Shown here: positions 34,290-41,977 of the stretch, piece after piece | Position numbering within the stretch: position 1 is the stretch's first letter | Layout of the letters: each line of letters opens with the position of its first letter | Notes under the pieces: generated by a model | Database searches by the model: none | The model's input: only the letters and a program-made list of their open reading frames with translations | Told to the model about the DNA's origin: nothing | Translations under genes and position numbers: made by a program | Origin: Paenibacillus harenae | Lineage (GTDB): Bacteria > Bacillota > Bacilli > Paenibacillales > Paenibacillaceae | Direction of reading: 5' to 3' | NCBI RefSeq assembly: GCF_030812415.1 | Contig: NZ_JAUSST010000009.1 | Location: 171,670 to 235,669 of the forward strand | DNA: 64,000 bases

Positions 34290-34477
34290 GCCAACAGCAC
34301 ATCCCCTATGATTCTTGGCCATAACCATTCGTTCATCATTGATATGCAATTCACGCGAGCACACCTTCAATAATTATACGATAAGTTACGGGAATATGGA
34401 TGTACCGCCCAAGCAAGCGGCTGCCGATCGTCGAATCTTTTGGCAGAAGAAGCGCGAACAATCCAGCAGCGGGAAGC

Positions 34478-34507
34478 AAGAAAGGAGGAGCCGAAACGTT
34501 TCGGCTC
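34478..34507 (-). terminator. Terminator of the DUF6220 cassette
   Basis: GAGCCGAAACGTTTCGGCTC is a perfect 20-bp palindrome; on the minus strand CTCCTTTCTTGCTT follows. Confidence 0.8.
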
Positions 34508-34546
34508 TCTCTTCTTACTCATCTTCGAGACTAATATACGGCCGAA

Positions 34547-34915
34547 TTAAGCCGAACGAATAATGACCATGCAGTTCCAAAATAATAGAAGCGCGATTAA
34601 CGGATGCAACGCTGATAATATTCCGATTTGCGAGGAAAATATGGCTGTAAGAAACAACCCGATAATCATGCCGAACAACCCGGCACATCTCCAAAGCGTC
34701 TTTTTGGGCAAGCGGGCGATCAACGCCAACGCAATCATCATTAAGGGAAGCAAGCCAAAAAATCTGGCGAAGCTCACATGAGCAAGCCAATTGCTCGAAT
34801 CGACGAATAGCGCAAGACCTGCGAAAAAAACCTGAAGCAATATGGAACCGGCAAACAGCCACGTAAGCACGATAAAGATGGTACGCGCAATACGGTTATT
34901 CGGTGTTTCATGCAT
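34547..34915 (-). CDS. DUF6220 family four-helix membrane protein
   Basis: 122 residues with four membrane helices. TWLFAGSILLQVFFAGLALFVDSSNWLAHVSF is typical of DUF6220, small membrane proteins with invariant His and Gln in the helices. ATG 34915 overlaps the end of the preceding gene by 8 bases, which favours it over ATGs at 34924 and 34936. Function unknown. It is the last gene of a three-gene cassette that starts at a TetR operator. Confidence 0.8.
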   Translation of the reverse strand: MHETPNNRIARTIFIVLTWLFAGSILLQVFFAGLALFVDSSNWLAHVSFARFFGLLPLMMIALALIARLPKKTLWRCAGLFGMIIGLFLTAIFSSQIGILSALHPLIALLLFWNCMVIIRSA

Positions 34916-35393
34916 AAAAACCATATTTCCTTTCATTTGGTTCTGATTGGATGATCACATCGGGAATATCGGTATGGTCGGTTACGGAAATCGAATAAAT
35001 TTGCGGCGGTCTCGGTATACGAAGACGGGTATGATCATGGAATATTCGCGTAACCAGCGTTCCCAGCTCTCTGCCGTCTGTCTGGCAAATAACGCTCCAA
35101 AACCGTCTTTCCCGATCATCCGGCGGTCCCCAACGCTCATCCGATTGGACAAAGCTCCCCGGCAGGACCGGGCGGGGTGTCAGTCCGGCGCCGGCCAGCT
35201 CTGCCACCAAAGGATGAAAAAGCTTAATGCAGAAGAAGCCGTAAGCCGAATCCCCGTTTCTTGCAAAAATACGCTCGGTTTCGGGCAAATGCTGCTTCCA
35301 TACGTTCTCCCAGTTGGCATTCAAGTATTGTTGGCAGTAGGTGGCCAGCATTTTCATCGTTGTACTTTTAAACGTTTCAATCAGCATGCTCAT
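34908..35393 (-). CDS. Hypothetical protein in the TetR-controlled cassette
   Basis: 161 residues with GGAGGG 6-7 nt before the ATG. No signal peptide or membrane helix. I recognise no family. Visible features: a Trp/Gln-rich N-terminal helix region (CQQYLNANWENVWKQHL), a central SDERWGPPDDRERRFWSV segment, and a C-terminal IYSISVTDHTDIPDVII strand-rich part. The composition is that of a soluble mixed alpha-beta protein. It sits between two membrane-protein genes, DUF6526 upstream (39 bp gap) and DUF6220 downstream (8-bp overlap), so it may be a cytoplasmic partner of these. Confidence 0.65.
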   Translation of the reverse strand: MSMLIETFKSTTMKMLATYCQQYLNANWENVWKQHLPETERIFARNGDSAYGFFCIKLFHPLVAELAGAGLTPRPVLPGSFVQSDERWGPPDDRERRFWSVICQTDGRELGTLVTRIFHDHTRLRIPRPPQIYSISVTDHTDIPDVIIQSEPNERKYGFYA

Positions 35394-35432
35394 TTTTTAC
35401 CCTCCGTGTATCTTTGTATTTTGCATGAGGCT

Positions 35433-35867
35433 TCAAACCCGATCGTAATCGGCCTTCCATGACTGGATGGAACGTTTGATGTCGTCCGAAGCCATGTCTG
35501 TCTCAGCGCCTCGCTCGCATAATGACAAGAACTCGTCGTCTGATGCGAATCGAAGGGCAATAATTTGACTCATGTTCAATCTCGGGTCAAGCCGCTTGCC
35601 CGTAAGGACGAAGTGGCGCAAGTTTTCTTCCGCGCGAATGGCGCGGTCCTGGGCTTTGCAAGCGAACATGCGGGCAAAAACCATTGTCATGACGGCCATG
35701 AGTGAAAGGGATACGGCAATCAGGGAAGTAAACAGAGTTTCCCAGCTCCTTTCAGCAACAAACAAATATGCGATAGAAGCGGCTGATGTTGCTAACCCGA
35801 GAGGAACTAGAAAATAATGAAAAGCAGGTATTGTTCTCATGTAATTGCTGTAATTCTGGGGTTTCAT
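35433..35867 (-). CDS. DUF6526 family membrane protein
   Basis: 144 residues from ATG 35867 (GGAGG 9 nt upstream). QNYSNYMRTIPAFHYFLVPLGL is the DUF6526 opening. Two membrane helices (about 17-38 and 47-68) lead to a cytoplasmic helix with CKAQDRAIRAEENLRHFVLTGKRLDPRL. Function unknown. First gene of a three-gene cassette. One of two identical 18-bp palindromes lies 28-45 bp upstream of its start, and a TetR gene is divergently transcribed. Confidence 0.82.
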   Translation of the reverse strand: MKPQNYSNYMRTIPAFHYFLVPLGLATSAASIAYLFVAERSWETLFTSLIAVSLSLMAVMTMVFARMFACKAQDRAIRAEENLRHFVLTGKRLDPRLNMSQIIALRFASDDEFLSLCERGAETDMASDDIKRSIQSWKADYDRV

Positions 35868-35894
35868 GACTAAAATCCTCCATTCTCTTGAAAT

Positions 35895-35912
35895 TGAGTG
35901 AGTGCACACTCA
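35895..35912. promoter_or_regulatory. TetR-type operator, copy 1
   Basis: TGAGTGAGTGCACACTCA: arms TGAGTG and CACTCA with a 6-base spacer, directly upstream of the DUF6526 cassette. An identical second copy occurs 66 bp further on. Confidence 0.75.
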
Positions 35913-35960
35913 TTAGGCGATGTAGAGCAGCATCAGAGGCAGACAGCCCTGCCTTGACTT

Positions 35961-35978
35961 TGAGTGAGTGCACACTCA
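35961..35978. promoter_or_regulatory. TetR-type operator, copy 2
   Basis: The same 18-bp sequence as copy 1, placed 54 bp upstream of the TetR gene. The pair would let the repressor control both divergent promoters. TGAGTG-n-CACTCA palindromes are common operators of TetR repressors in Firmicutes and Actinobacteria. Confidence 0.75.
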
Positions 35979-36032
35979 TAATATTAGCATACTTAGCCAT
36001 TTACTACATGTCAATAGAATGAGGGATTAAGA

Positions 36033-36617
36033 ATGGATTTGAAAATCAGAATAGCTGAAGCGGCGGAACAAGTATTACTGACAAACGGACTAGCCAAAAC
36101 AACAACGAAGGAAATCGCAAAGGCGGCCGGTTGCTCGGAAGGCTCGCTATACAACCATTTTAAGAGCAAAGAGGATTTATTTCTCCATGTCGTACGGAAC
36201 CAATTAAAAATGCTGATGGCCGCTATGACATCACTGAGAAGCCTGCCCGGAAAAGGAACCGTACGCGGCAATATGGAAGAAGTCGCTTTGGCGGCGCTAA
36301 ATGATTATAATCACTCGATGTCCATGATTTGCTCTATTTTTTCCGAACCGGGTATTTTGGACCGCCATCGCGAAGGATTCGAATCGCGCAACGAAGGCCC
36401 GCATAGGGCGAATGAAACGGTAGAAGGCTATTTGCTGGAAGAAAAGAGGCTAGGCCGAATCCCGGAGGGAATGGATGCGAGAGCTGCTGCTGATCTGCTG
36501 CTGGGAAGCTGTTTTCAGCATGCATTCCAATCGAGCTTTACGGGCAGGGAGGAAACGCAGGAAGAACGTTCCCAATATGCAAAGCGTATCGTGGATACGA
36601 TATTCCGGGATTGCTAA
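36033..36617 (+). CDS. TetR/AcrR family transcriptional regulator
   Basis: 194 residues. The DNA-binding domain IAEAAEQVLLTNGLAKTTTKEIAKAAGCSEGSLYNHFKSKEDLF lies in the first 50 residues. The helical ligand domain has a TetR_C-type end (DARAAADLLLGSCFQHAFQS). It is divergent from the DUF6526-hypothetical-DUF6220 cassette, with two identical operators between, so it probably represses both directions. Inducer unknown. Confidence 0.92.
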   Translation: MDLKIRIAEAAEQVLLTNGLAKTTTKEIAKAAGCSEGSLYNHFKSKEDLFLHVVRNQLKMLMAAMTSLRSLPGKGTVRGNMEEVALAALNDYNHSMSMICSIFSEPGILDRHREGFESRNEGPHRANETVEGYLLEEKRLGRIPEGMDARAAADLLLGSCFQHAFQSSFTGREETQEERSQYAKRIVDTIFRDC

Positions 36618-36724
36618 TTTCAGTTAAATACCTTATAGGCTTGTCAAACTAGTCCGCATAATTGGTCAAGTCCCCTCATAAGAATGGTATCAGTTATAAA
36701 ACATTGTGCAGAGGGGATGATTTC

Positions 36725-37969
36725 ATGCGTCGCATTGCATGGACCGCGGCAATCTTGTTATGTTTCTCGTTAATAGCAGCCGCTTGCGGTACGAAGGACG
36801 CCGAGTCCGTAATTAAGGATCTCGACAAAGTAGTCAACAGTATGGAGAGCTATCAAGGAAGCGGGACGATGACGCTGAACACGAGTCAACAGCCGCTCAC
36901 GTACAAGGTTGAGGTGTCTTATCAGAAGCCAACCTACTATCGAATCAAGCTGACGAATGAGGAAAAGGATATTACCCAAATTGTGCTTCGCAACGATGAC
37001 GGCGTGTTCGTACTAACGCCAAAGCTCAATAAAGTATTCCGCTTCCAAAGCGATTGGCCGCAAAATCAAGGCCAAGTTTACTTATATCAAACACTCGTTC
37101 AGAGCATTCTGGTAGACGGCCAGCGTGAATTCGCGGTCGAAGAGAATGATTACGTGTTCGACGTTATGGCGAACTACAATAACGGCTCGCTTGCCCGCCA
37201 AAAAATTTGGCTGAACAAATCGGACTACCGCCCGTCGAAGGTAGAAGTCAGCGATACGAATGCGGCCGTCATGGTCGAAGTGAAATTCGATTCGTTCGAG
37301 TTCGGCCAGAAGTTCGATAAGAGCGTATTCGAGACGGAAGCCAATATGAACGCCGCTCCATCGAGCCAAAGCAGCGATGAGCCGACTGTCGCTACTCCCG
37401 AGCAGGACGACGATAACGCATCGGCTGAAAATAGCGGCGATGATGCCGCAGTCCAAGAAGATGACGCAGCGGCTGAAGGCGATCAAGCTACGGAAGGCGA
37501 TCAATCGCCGGACAATAGTGCGGTTGGCAGCGACAATAAAGGTTCGGGCACGAACGGCGATCCGGATGCGCCAAGCGTTGAAGATGAGGAAACTTCGGCT
37601 GGCGTGGAAGGAGAGTCAGATGCGCCGTTCGTTGCGATGGGTCCATCCTATACGCCTGAAGGCTCTAACTGGCAAGATATGATCGATATCGTATTCGGCG
37701 GCAATCCTGGCGTCATGAACCGATATTCGGGTGAATACACGTATACGCTGATCCAGACGCAGCCGAAGGATATGGCAACTTCGCTTGTAGAAGGCGATAT
37801 GGTTGATCTTGGATTCACGATCGGCGAACTGACAAACTCTACGGTCGATGATCAGAAGACGCTTACGTGGACGTATGAAGGCAGCCAATTCCGTCTCACA
37901 AGCGCGAATCTGCCGCAAACCGAGATGATTAAGATCGCGCAATCGGTGCAAGGCGAGATCGATAAGTAA
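36725..37969 (+). CDS. YdcC-type sporulation lipoprotein (LolA-like) with acidic linker
   Basis: 414 residues from ATG 36725 (GAGGGG 9 nt upstream). The signal peptide ends in the lipobox AAAC (about 18-21). A LolA-like beta-barrel half (about 25-210: SYQGSGTMTLNTSQQPL and YRIKLTNEEKDITQIVLRND) resembles B. subtilis YdcC. A strongly acidic low-complexity linker rich in Asp, Glu, Ala, Ser and Gly spans about 217-305, and a second globular domain (about 318-414, SYTPEGSNWQDMIDIVFGG) follows. YdcC is around 340 residues, so the linker is the main extra. CATAAGAAT at 36677-36685 resembles a sigma E -10 element. As in Bacillus, alr and ndoAI-ndoA follow. Exact role unknown, probably envelope or spore-related. 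Confidence 0.85.
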   Translation: MRRIAWTAAILLCFSLIAAACGTKDAESVIKDLDKVVNSMESYQGSGTMTLNTSQQPLTYKVEVSYQKPTYYRIKLTNEEKDITQIVLRNDDGVFVLTPKLNKVFRFQSDWPQNQGQVYLYQTLVQSILVDGQREFAVEENDYVFDVMANYNNGSLARQKIWLNKSDYRPSKVEVSDTNAAVMVEVKFDSFEFGQKFDKSVFETEANMNAAPSSQSSDEPTVATPEQDDDNASAENSGDDAAVQEDDAAAEGDQATEGDQSPDNSAVGSDNKGSGTNGDPDAPSVEDEETSAGVEGESDAPFVAMGPSYTPEGSNWQDMIDIVFGGNPGVMNRYSGEYTYTLIQTQPKDMATSLVEGDMVDLGFTIGELTNSTVDDQKTLTWTYEGSQFRLTSANLPQTEMIKIAQSVQGEIDK

Positions 37970-38026
37970 TAGAAGCGGTATTCTGCAATTTCCAAGACGT
38001 ACTAGTCGAATCCGGACGCCATTTCA

Positions 38027-38055
38027 TTGACAGTCTTAGCAGCAACGTTTAACAT
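38027..38055 (+). promoter_or_regulatory. Sigma A promoter of alr
   Basis: TTGACA (38027-38032) and TAACAT (38050-38055), 17 bp apart. An inverted repeat (ACAGTC..GCAGCAA at 38030-38045 with TTGCTGC..GACTGT at 38071-38086) overlaps the promoter. It may be an operator or a weak terminator for the upstream gene. Confidence 0.65.
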
Positions 38056-38118
38056 TATTTCTATTGATGTTTGCTGCTCGGACTGTTGTGGCTGTCAGAT
38101 GAGGAGAAGGTGAACGAC

Positions 38119-39306
38119 TTGGAATCGTTTTATCGCCCGACAAGGGTAGAAATCAATTTAGATGCGCTGAATCATAATTTGCAAGCTTTCAAGCAAGCGA
38201 TGCCGGCGGATTGCCGGCTAATGGCGTCGGTGAAAGCCAATGCGTATGGTCATGGGGCCGTCGAAATCGCAAGGGAAGCTGAGCGGGCCGGGGTTGACTA
38301 CTTGGGTGTCGCCTTCCTGGACGAAGCGCTCCAGTTGCGCAATGCCGGCATTCGTACGCCAATTCTGGTGCTCGGCTTCGTTCCATCGGATGCGCTGCAA
38401 GCGGCGAGAGACAATGATGTGACAATCAGCTTGTTCCGGGAAGATATTGTCGAAGCGGCATCCAAGCTTAACGACGATCTTGAAGGACGCAAGCTGAAGG
38501 TCCATATTAAGATCGACTCAGGCATGGGGAGACTGGGCATTGTAGGGCTTCAGGGCGCTCAAGCCTTCATTAGGAAGGCGCTTAATGTGGGGCAGCTGGA
38601 GGTCGAAGGGATGTTCACTCACTTTGCCCGGGCTGACGAGGCCGACAAGAGCTACACGAGGCTGCAGCATGAACGTTTCAGCGAAGTTGTTGATTTCGTC
38701 CGTCGCGAAGCGCTGCCGATCCCGATTATTCACGCAGCGAATAGCGCTGCGGGCATCGACACGCCTGAATGGGCTGGCGGAATGCTTCGTCTTGGCATTA
38801 GCATGTACGGCTTGTATCCTTCTGCCGAGGTGAATAACCAGAGAATTGCGCTTGAACCGGTCATGTCGCTTAAGACCGGAGTGGCGATGGTGAAGACTGC
38901 GCCGGAGGGCTGGGGCATCAGCTACGGTACGCGATATTTTACGGCAGGCGAGGAGCTGATCGGCACGTTGCCGATCGGTTATGCCGACGGTTTCAGTCGT
39001 ATGCTGTCGGGCAAGGCTCATGGCCTTGTACGCGGGGTGAGACGTCCGATTCGCGGCACGATTTGTATGGACCAGTGCATGATTGCGCTTGATGGCGTAC
39101 AGACGGAAGCGGATCCGGAGCCCGTTCAAGCCGGAGAAGAGGTCGTGCTCATCGGCCGTCAGGACGGGTCCGTTATTACGGTCGAAGAGGTAGCGGATCA
39201 GTTAGGCACAATCAATTACGAGCTGATCTGCATGATTGCGGCACGAGTTCCACGGATTTACGTTAAGAACGGACAGGTCGCGGCCATTACGAACGCACTC
39301 GCATAA
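38119..39306 (+). CDS. alr: Alanine racemase
   Basis: 395 residues from TTG 38119. This start gives the usual opening ESFYRPTRVEINLDAL and puts the PLP lysine at residue 39 (MASVKANAYGHG), as in the Geobacillus enzyme; the longer frame from 38071 lacks a site. The catalytic tyrosine is Tyr269 in GISYGTRY, and GTICMDQCM and TLPIGYADGFSR are further signatures. It interconverts L- and D-alanine for peptidoglycan. Homodimeric, cytoplasmic PLP enzyme. It stands between the ydcC-like gene and the EndoAI/EndoA pair, the conserved Bacillus order. Confidence 0.97.
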   Translation: MESFYRPTRVEINLDALNHNLQAFKQAMPADCRLMASVKANAYGHGAVEIAREAERAGVDYLGVAFLDEALQLRNAGIRTPILVLGFVPSDALQAARDNDVTISLFREDIVEAASKLNDDLEGRKLKVHIKIDSGMGRLGIVGLQGAQAFIRKALNVGQLEVEGMFTHFARADEADKSYTRLQHERFSEVVDFVRREALPIPIIHAANSAAGIDTPEWAGGMLRLGISMYGLYPSAEVNNQRIALEPVMSLKTGVAMVKTAPEGWGISYGTRYFTAGEELIGTLPIGYADGFSRMLSGKAHGLVRGVRRPIRGTICMDQCMIALDGVQTEADPEPVQAGEEVVLIGRQDGSVITVEEVADQLGTINYELICMIAARVPRIYVKNGQVAAITNALA

Positions 39307-39525
39307 ACTTTTTCCAAAAATTATATTTGGATATTTGTCACTGCGTAAGAGGAGTTTCGCACTTTAACGCGAATGTAGTATGACAGTTGATCTACCGGGA
39401 TGAGGCATGAAGGCATGCAGCATATTTGATATACGGCTGACATAGATATGTTTGAGTATAGTGTCGGCAATATAATGCAATAATGAGTATTAGGGTTTTG
39501 GAAAAGTTTTGGGGGTGCGAGTTCG

Positions 39526-39807
39526 GTGGCCAATGTGCAAAATACGAAAAGAATCATGATTAGCCTGCCCGATCATTTGCTGGAGGAGGTTGACGGAATT
39601 GTCGCCAAAGAAAATTCTAACCGCAGCGAATTTATTCGGCAGGCCATGAAGCTGTATCTCGTGGAGCGCAAAAAACGTCAAATCCGTGAGTCGATGCAGC
39701 GCGGATACATGGAGATGGCGAAAATTAACCTGAACATGGCCTCGGAAGCTTTTCAAGCGGAGGAAGAAGCCGATCATACGCTTGGCCGTCTCGTAAGCGG
39801 GGTGTAG
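39526..39807 (+). CDS. ndoAI: EndoAI antitoxin (ribbon-helix-helix)
   Basis: 93 residues from GTG 39526 (GGGGGTG 9 nt upstream). KRIMISLPDHLLEEVDGIVAKENSNRSEFIRQAMKLYL is a CopG/MetJ-type ribbon-helix-helix domain; the C-terminal tail (EEADHTLGRLVSGV) is the segment that blocks the toxin. Only three bases separate it from the toxin gene. Antitoxin of EndoA and presumably corepressor of the operon. Confidence 0.94.
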   Translation: MANVQNTKRIMISLPDHLLEEVDGIVAKENSNRSEFIRQAMKLYLVERKKRQIRESMQRGYMEMAKINLNMASEAFQAEEEADHTLGRLVSGV

Positions 39808-39810
39808 AGC

Positions 39811-40161
39811 TTGATCGTAAAACGCGGAGATGTGTTTTTTGCGGATTTATCGCCCGTAGTCGGATCGGAGCAAGGCGGTGTGCGTCCGGTGCTCGTTATT
39901 CAGAATGACATCGGCAACCGTTTCAGTCCGACCGTAATCGTAGCGGCTATTACAGCTCAAATCCAGAAGGCTAAGCTGCCTACTCATGTAGAGATGGAGG
40001 CGGCCGCGCATGGCTTTGATCGTGATTCCGTTGTCCTGCTTGAGCAGATTCGAACGATCGATAAGCAGCGTCTGACTGACAAAATTACGCATTTGGACGA
40101 TGAGACGATGCGTAAGGTTGACGATGCCCTGTTGATTAGCGTAGGCTTAATCGATTTTTAA
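39811..40161 (+). CDS. ndoA: EndoA (MazF/PemK) mRNA interferase toxin
   Basis: 116 residues from TTG 39811. VKRGDVFFADLSPVVGSEQGGVRPVLVIQNDIGN and TVIVAAITAQIQKAKLPTHVE are near-identical to Bacillus EndoA, which cleaves RNA at UACAU. The catalytic Arg of GGVRPV and the Thr of AAITAQ are present. It forms a chromosomal toxin-antitoxin pair with EndoAI. A good hairpin terminator follows. Confidence 0.96.
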   Translation: MIVKRGDVFFADLSPVVGSEQGGVRPVLVIQNDIGNRFSPTVIVAAITAQIQKAKLPTHVEMEAAAHGFDRDSVVLLEQIRTIDKQRLTDKITHLDDETMRKVDDALLISVGLIDF

Positions 40162-40168
40162 ACGATAG

Positions 40169-40222
40169 CAAGCCATATGGCATGGGATGGCGACATTTCT
40201 CATGGTATATGGCTTGTTTTTG
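40169..40222 (+). terminator. Terminator of the ndoAI-ndoA unit
   Basis: CAAGCCATATGGCATG and CATGGTATATGGCTTG pair (two mismatches) around a 16-base loop, then TTTTTGC. Confidence 0.88.
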
Positions 40223-40339
40223 CGTTGCCATGGGCGGCTATAGAAACAAATGGGAAAATAATGATAGACAAAATATTCAGTCATTTGCTATTATGAGCTT
40301 AGTTGGTTGTTGAATTCATATATGAGAGCAAGTATTGCG

Positions 40340-40387
40340 AAGAACGCATGTGGTATAGCCGAATGGCTACCGCTGCGTTCTTTTTTT
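40340..40387 (+). terminator. Orphan terminator/attenuator upstream of the Tad-like operon
   Basis: AAGAACGCA (40340-40348) and TGCGTTCTT (40374-40382) form a 9-bp stem, extended by GGTA..GCC / GGC..TACC inside, followed by a run of T to 40387. No gene lies between the previous terminator (40222) and this one. It stands 22 bp before the first Tad gene, so it may attenuate the operon or end a small RNA. Confidence 0.75.
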
Positions 40388-40409
40388 ATGCGCTCGGAGA
40401 GGAGAAGCG

Positions 40410-41132
40410 ATGAACAGGAGAAGGAATTTATGGATTAGTTTGATTGCCGCCCTCTTATCGGCTTCGCTTGTAGCGGGGCTGTATCAGCTGCAGCGAATCC
40501 AGATGCAGAGGGAAGGAACGGTAGCTGTCGTTGTTCCGAGCCGCTTCATAGGCACAGGCGAGAGGCTGACGACGGATATGTTGGCCTATAAGCATATACC
40601 GGAATCGGCATGGGCGCCGAACATGCTGGTTGATGCGGCAGCGGCGCAGGGCAAGGAAACGGTCATACCGCTTGGGGCGGGAGAGCCGATTCTGGATTGG
40701 AAGGTTGGGAGCTATTACTTGCAGCCGAAGCCATCCGAATCGACCTTCCAAATTCCAAAGGAGTATATCCGCTCGATCTCGAACGGCATACGCGCAGGAG
40801 ATAAGGTGCTGCTCTACGCATCGGGAGAAGGAGCACCCAGGAGGCTGTTCGAAGAAAGCATTATCGTTGCATCCGTGAAGTCGTCAGGAAACGTCGAGAT
40901 CGACAATATGGACAACCCGAATCTCATGTCGATGGCGGACGGCGATAAGGAGAAGATGTACGCTTCAAGGCGGGAAGCAAACGGCATGATCGAATATTTG
41001 AATCTGAATATGACGGAAGCGCAGTGGCTTGAACTAGACGGACTGTGCAAGGACGGGAAGCTTAAAGTAGTCGTTGCCTATAGTCCGGATTCGCTTAATA
41101 TAGAGGTGAGCGGCGAGGAGACAAGGTCGTGA
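40410..41132 (+). CDS. SAF domain protein, Flp/Tad assembly CpaB/RcpC-like
   Basis: 240 residues. A short basic tail and an N-terminal membrane helix (about 8-24) precede a SAF domain (about 38-110: VVVPSRFIGTGERLTTDMLAYKHIPES and GAGEPILDWKVG). CpaB/RcpC proteins use this arrangement at the periplasmic or outer face of Tad systems. AGAGGAGAAG precedes the ATG. First gene of a co-directional operon running to about 46.5 kb with overlapping starts. Confidence 0.78.
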   Translation: MNRRRNLWISLIAALLSASLVAGLYQLQRIQMQREGTVAVVVPSRFIGTGERLTTDMLAYKHIPESAWAPNMLVDAAAAQGKETVIPLGAGEPILDWKVGSYYLQPKPSESTFQIPKEYIRSISNGIRAGDKVLLYASGEGAPRRLFEESIIVASVKSSGNVEIDNMDNPNLMSMADGDKEKMYASRREANGMIEYLNLNMTEAQWLELDGLCKDGKLKVVVAYSPDSLNIEVSGEETRS

Positions 41133-41977
41133 GCCGGTCCGAGGCATCGCTTGCCGCTTTCGTCGGGACAACGCCGAATATCGGAACGACCTCAGCGGCC
41201 TTCGCGACCGCTTATCGAATGGCGGAAGCAAGCATTGATCCGATTGCATACTTCTGCTTGAACCTTAAGAGCGCCAAGATTCATCGTTTTCTCGGAGAGG
41301 ATGAGCCCTCGGTATCGCTCGACAAGCTCCGACCGGAGCTCATCGCGCAATCGCTAACGCCGGACAAGCTGCGCAGAGCGGCCAGTCCGATCACGAAACT
41401 GCCTAATCTGCATATCTTGTTCGGCAATATGGTACGGGATCAAGCGGAGTTTTTTACTCCGGAGGAAGTCGATCATCTGTTGGACGTTGCGAGGCAGACG
41501 TTCGCGTTCGTTATTCTGGACGTTAGCGCTTATTGGGACAATGCGGCTACGGTTTGCGCCCTGCGCTCGGCTGACGTACGGATACTAGTAACGACGTCCG
41601 CGCTGTCGCATTTTCAGGAGGATGGCAAGCGGTGGATCACGCAAGTATCGCCGTTGTTCGGCGTCACGCCCGATCAATACGAAACGGTTATTATCCAAAA
41701 TTCGCATGGAACTGGAGGCTATCGAATGAAAGATATATGCAAGGAGTTAGGCACATCGTCGCTCGGCCAATTCAAGCTTAGCGAATCGATGTTCGGGCAA
41801 CTGGACAGCGGGCGCTATGAGGAGTGGCTAAGAGGAGACGCACAAGGCAAGCAAGCGATGAATGAGCCAGCCAAGCAATTGATAAAGAATCAGGGCATAC
41901 GCCCAATTCAGAAAGCCCTGCGAAAGCAGCCTTGGCATCGCAAACTGATGACGCATCGCAGAGGTAGCAGCTCATGA
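41129..41977 (+). CDS. TadZ/CpaE-like ATPase-fold protein lacking the P-loop lysine
   Basis: 282 residues from GTG 41129 (GTGA overlap with the previous stop). The MinD/ParA fold is suggested by FVGTTPNIGTTSAAFATAY at the N-terminus and by FVILDVSAYWDNAATVCALRSADVRILVTTSALSHFQ in the middle. The P-loop reads GTTPNIGTT where active members have KGGxGKT/S, so both lysines are missing and ATP hydrolysis is doubtful. TadZ/CpaE proteins localise Tad machinery. Degenerate P-loops also occur in some other TadZ proteins. Confidence 0.75.
   Translation: MSRSEASLAAFVGTTPNIGTTSAAFATAYRMAEASIDPIAYFCLNLKSAKIHRFLGEDEPSVSLDKLRPELIAQSLTPDKLRRAASPITKLPNLHILFGNMVRDQAEFFTPEEVDHLLDVARQTFAFVILDVSAYWDNAATVCALRSADVRILVTTSALSHFQEDGKRWITQVSPLFGVTPDQYETVIIQNSHGTGGYRMKDICKELGTSSLGQFKLSESMFGQLDSGRYEEWLRGDAQGKQAMNEPAKQLIKNQGIRPIQKALRKQPWHRKLMTHRRGSSS

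Noticed and set aside
40340..40387. Possible cyclic-di-GMP riboswitch before the Tad operon
   Set aside because: The hairpin is a plain terminator; the conserved tetraloop-receptor and ligand-binding bases of GEMM aptamers are not present.
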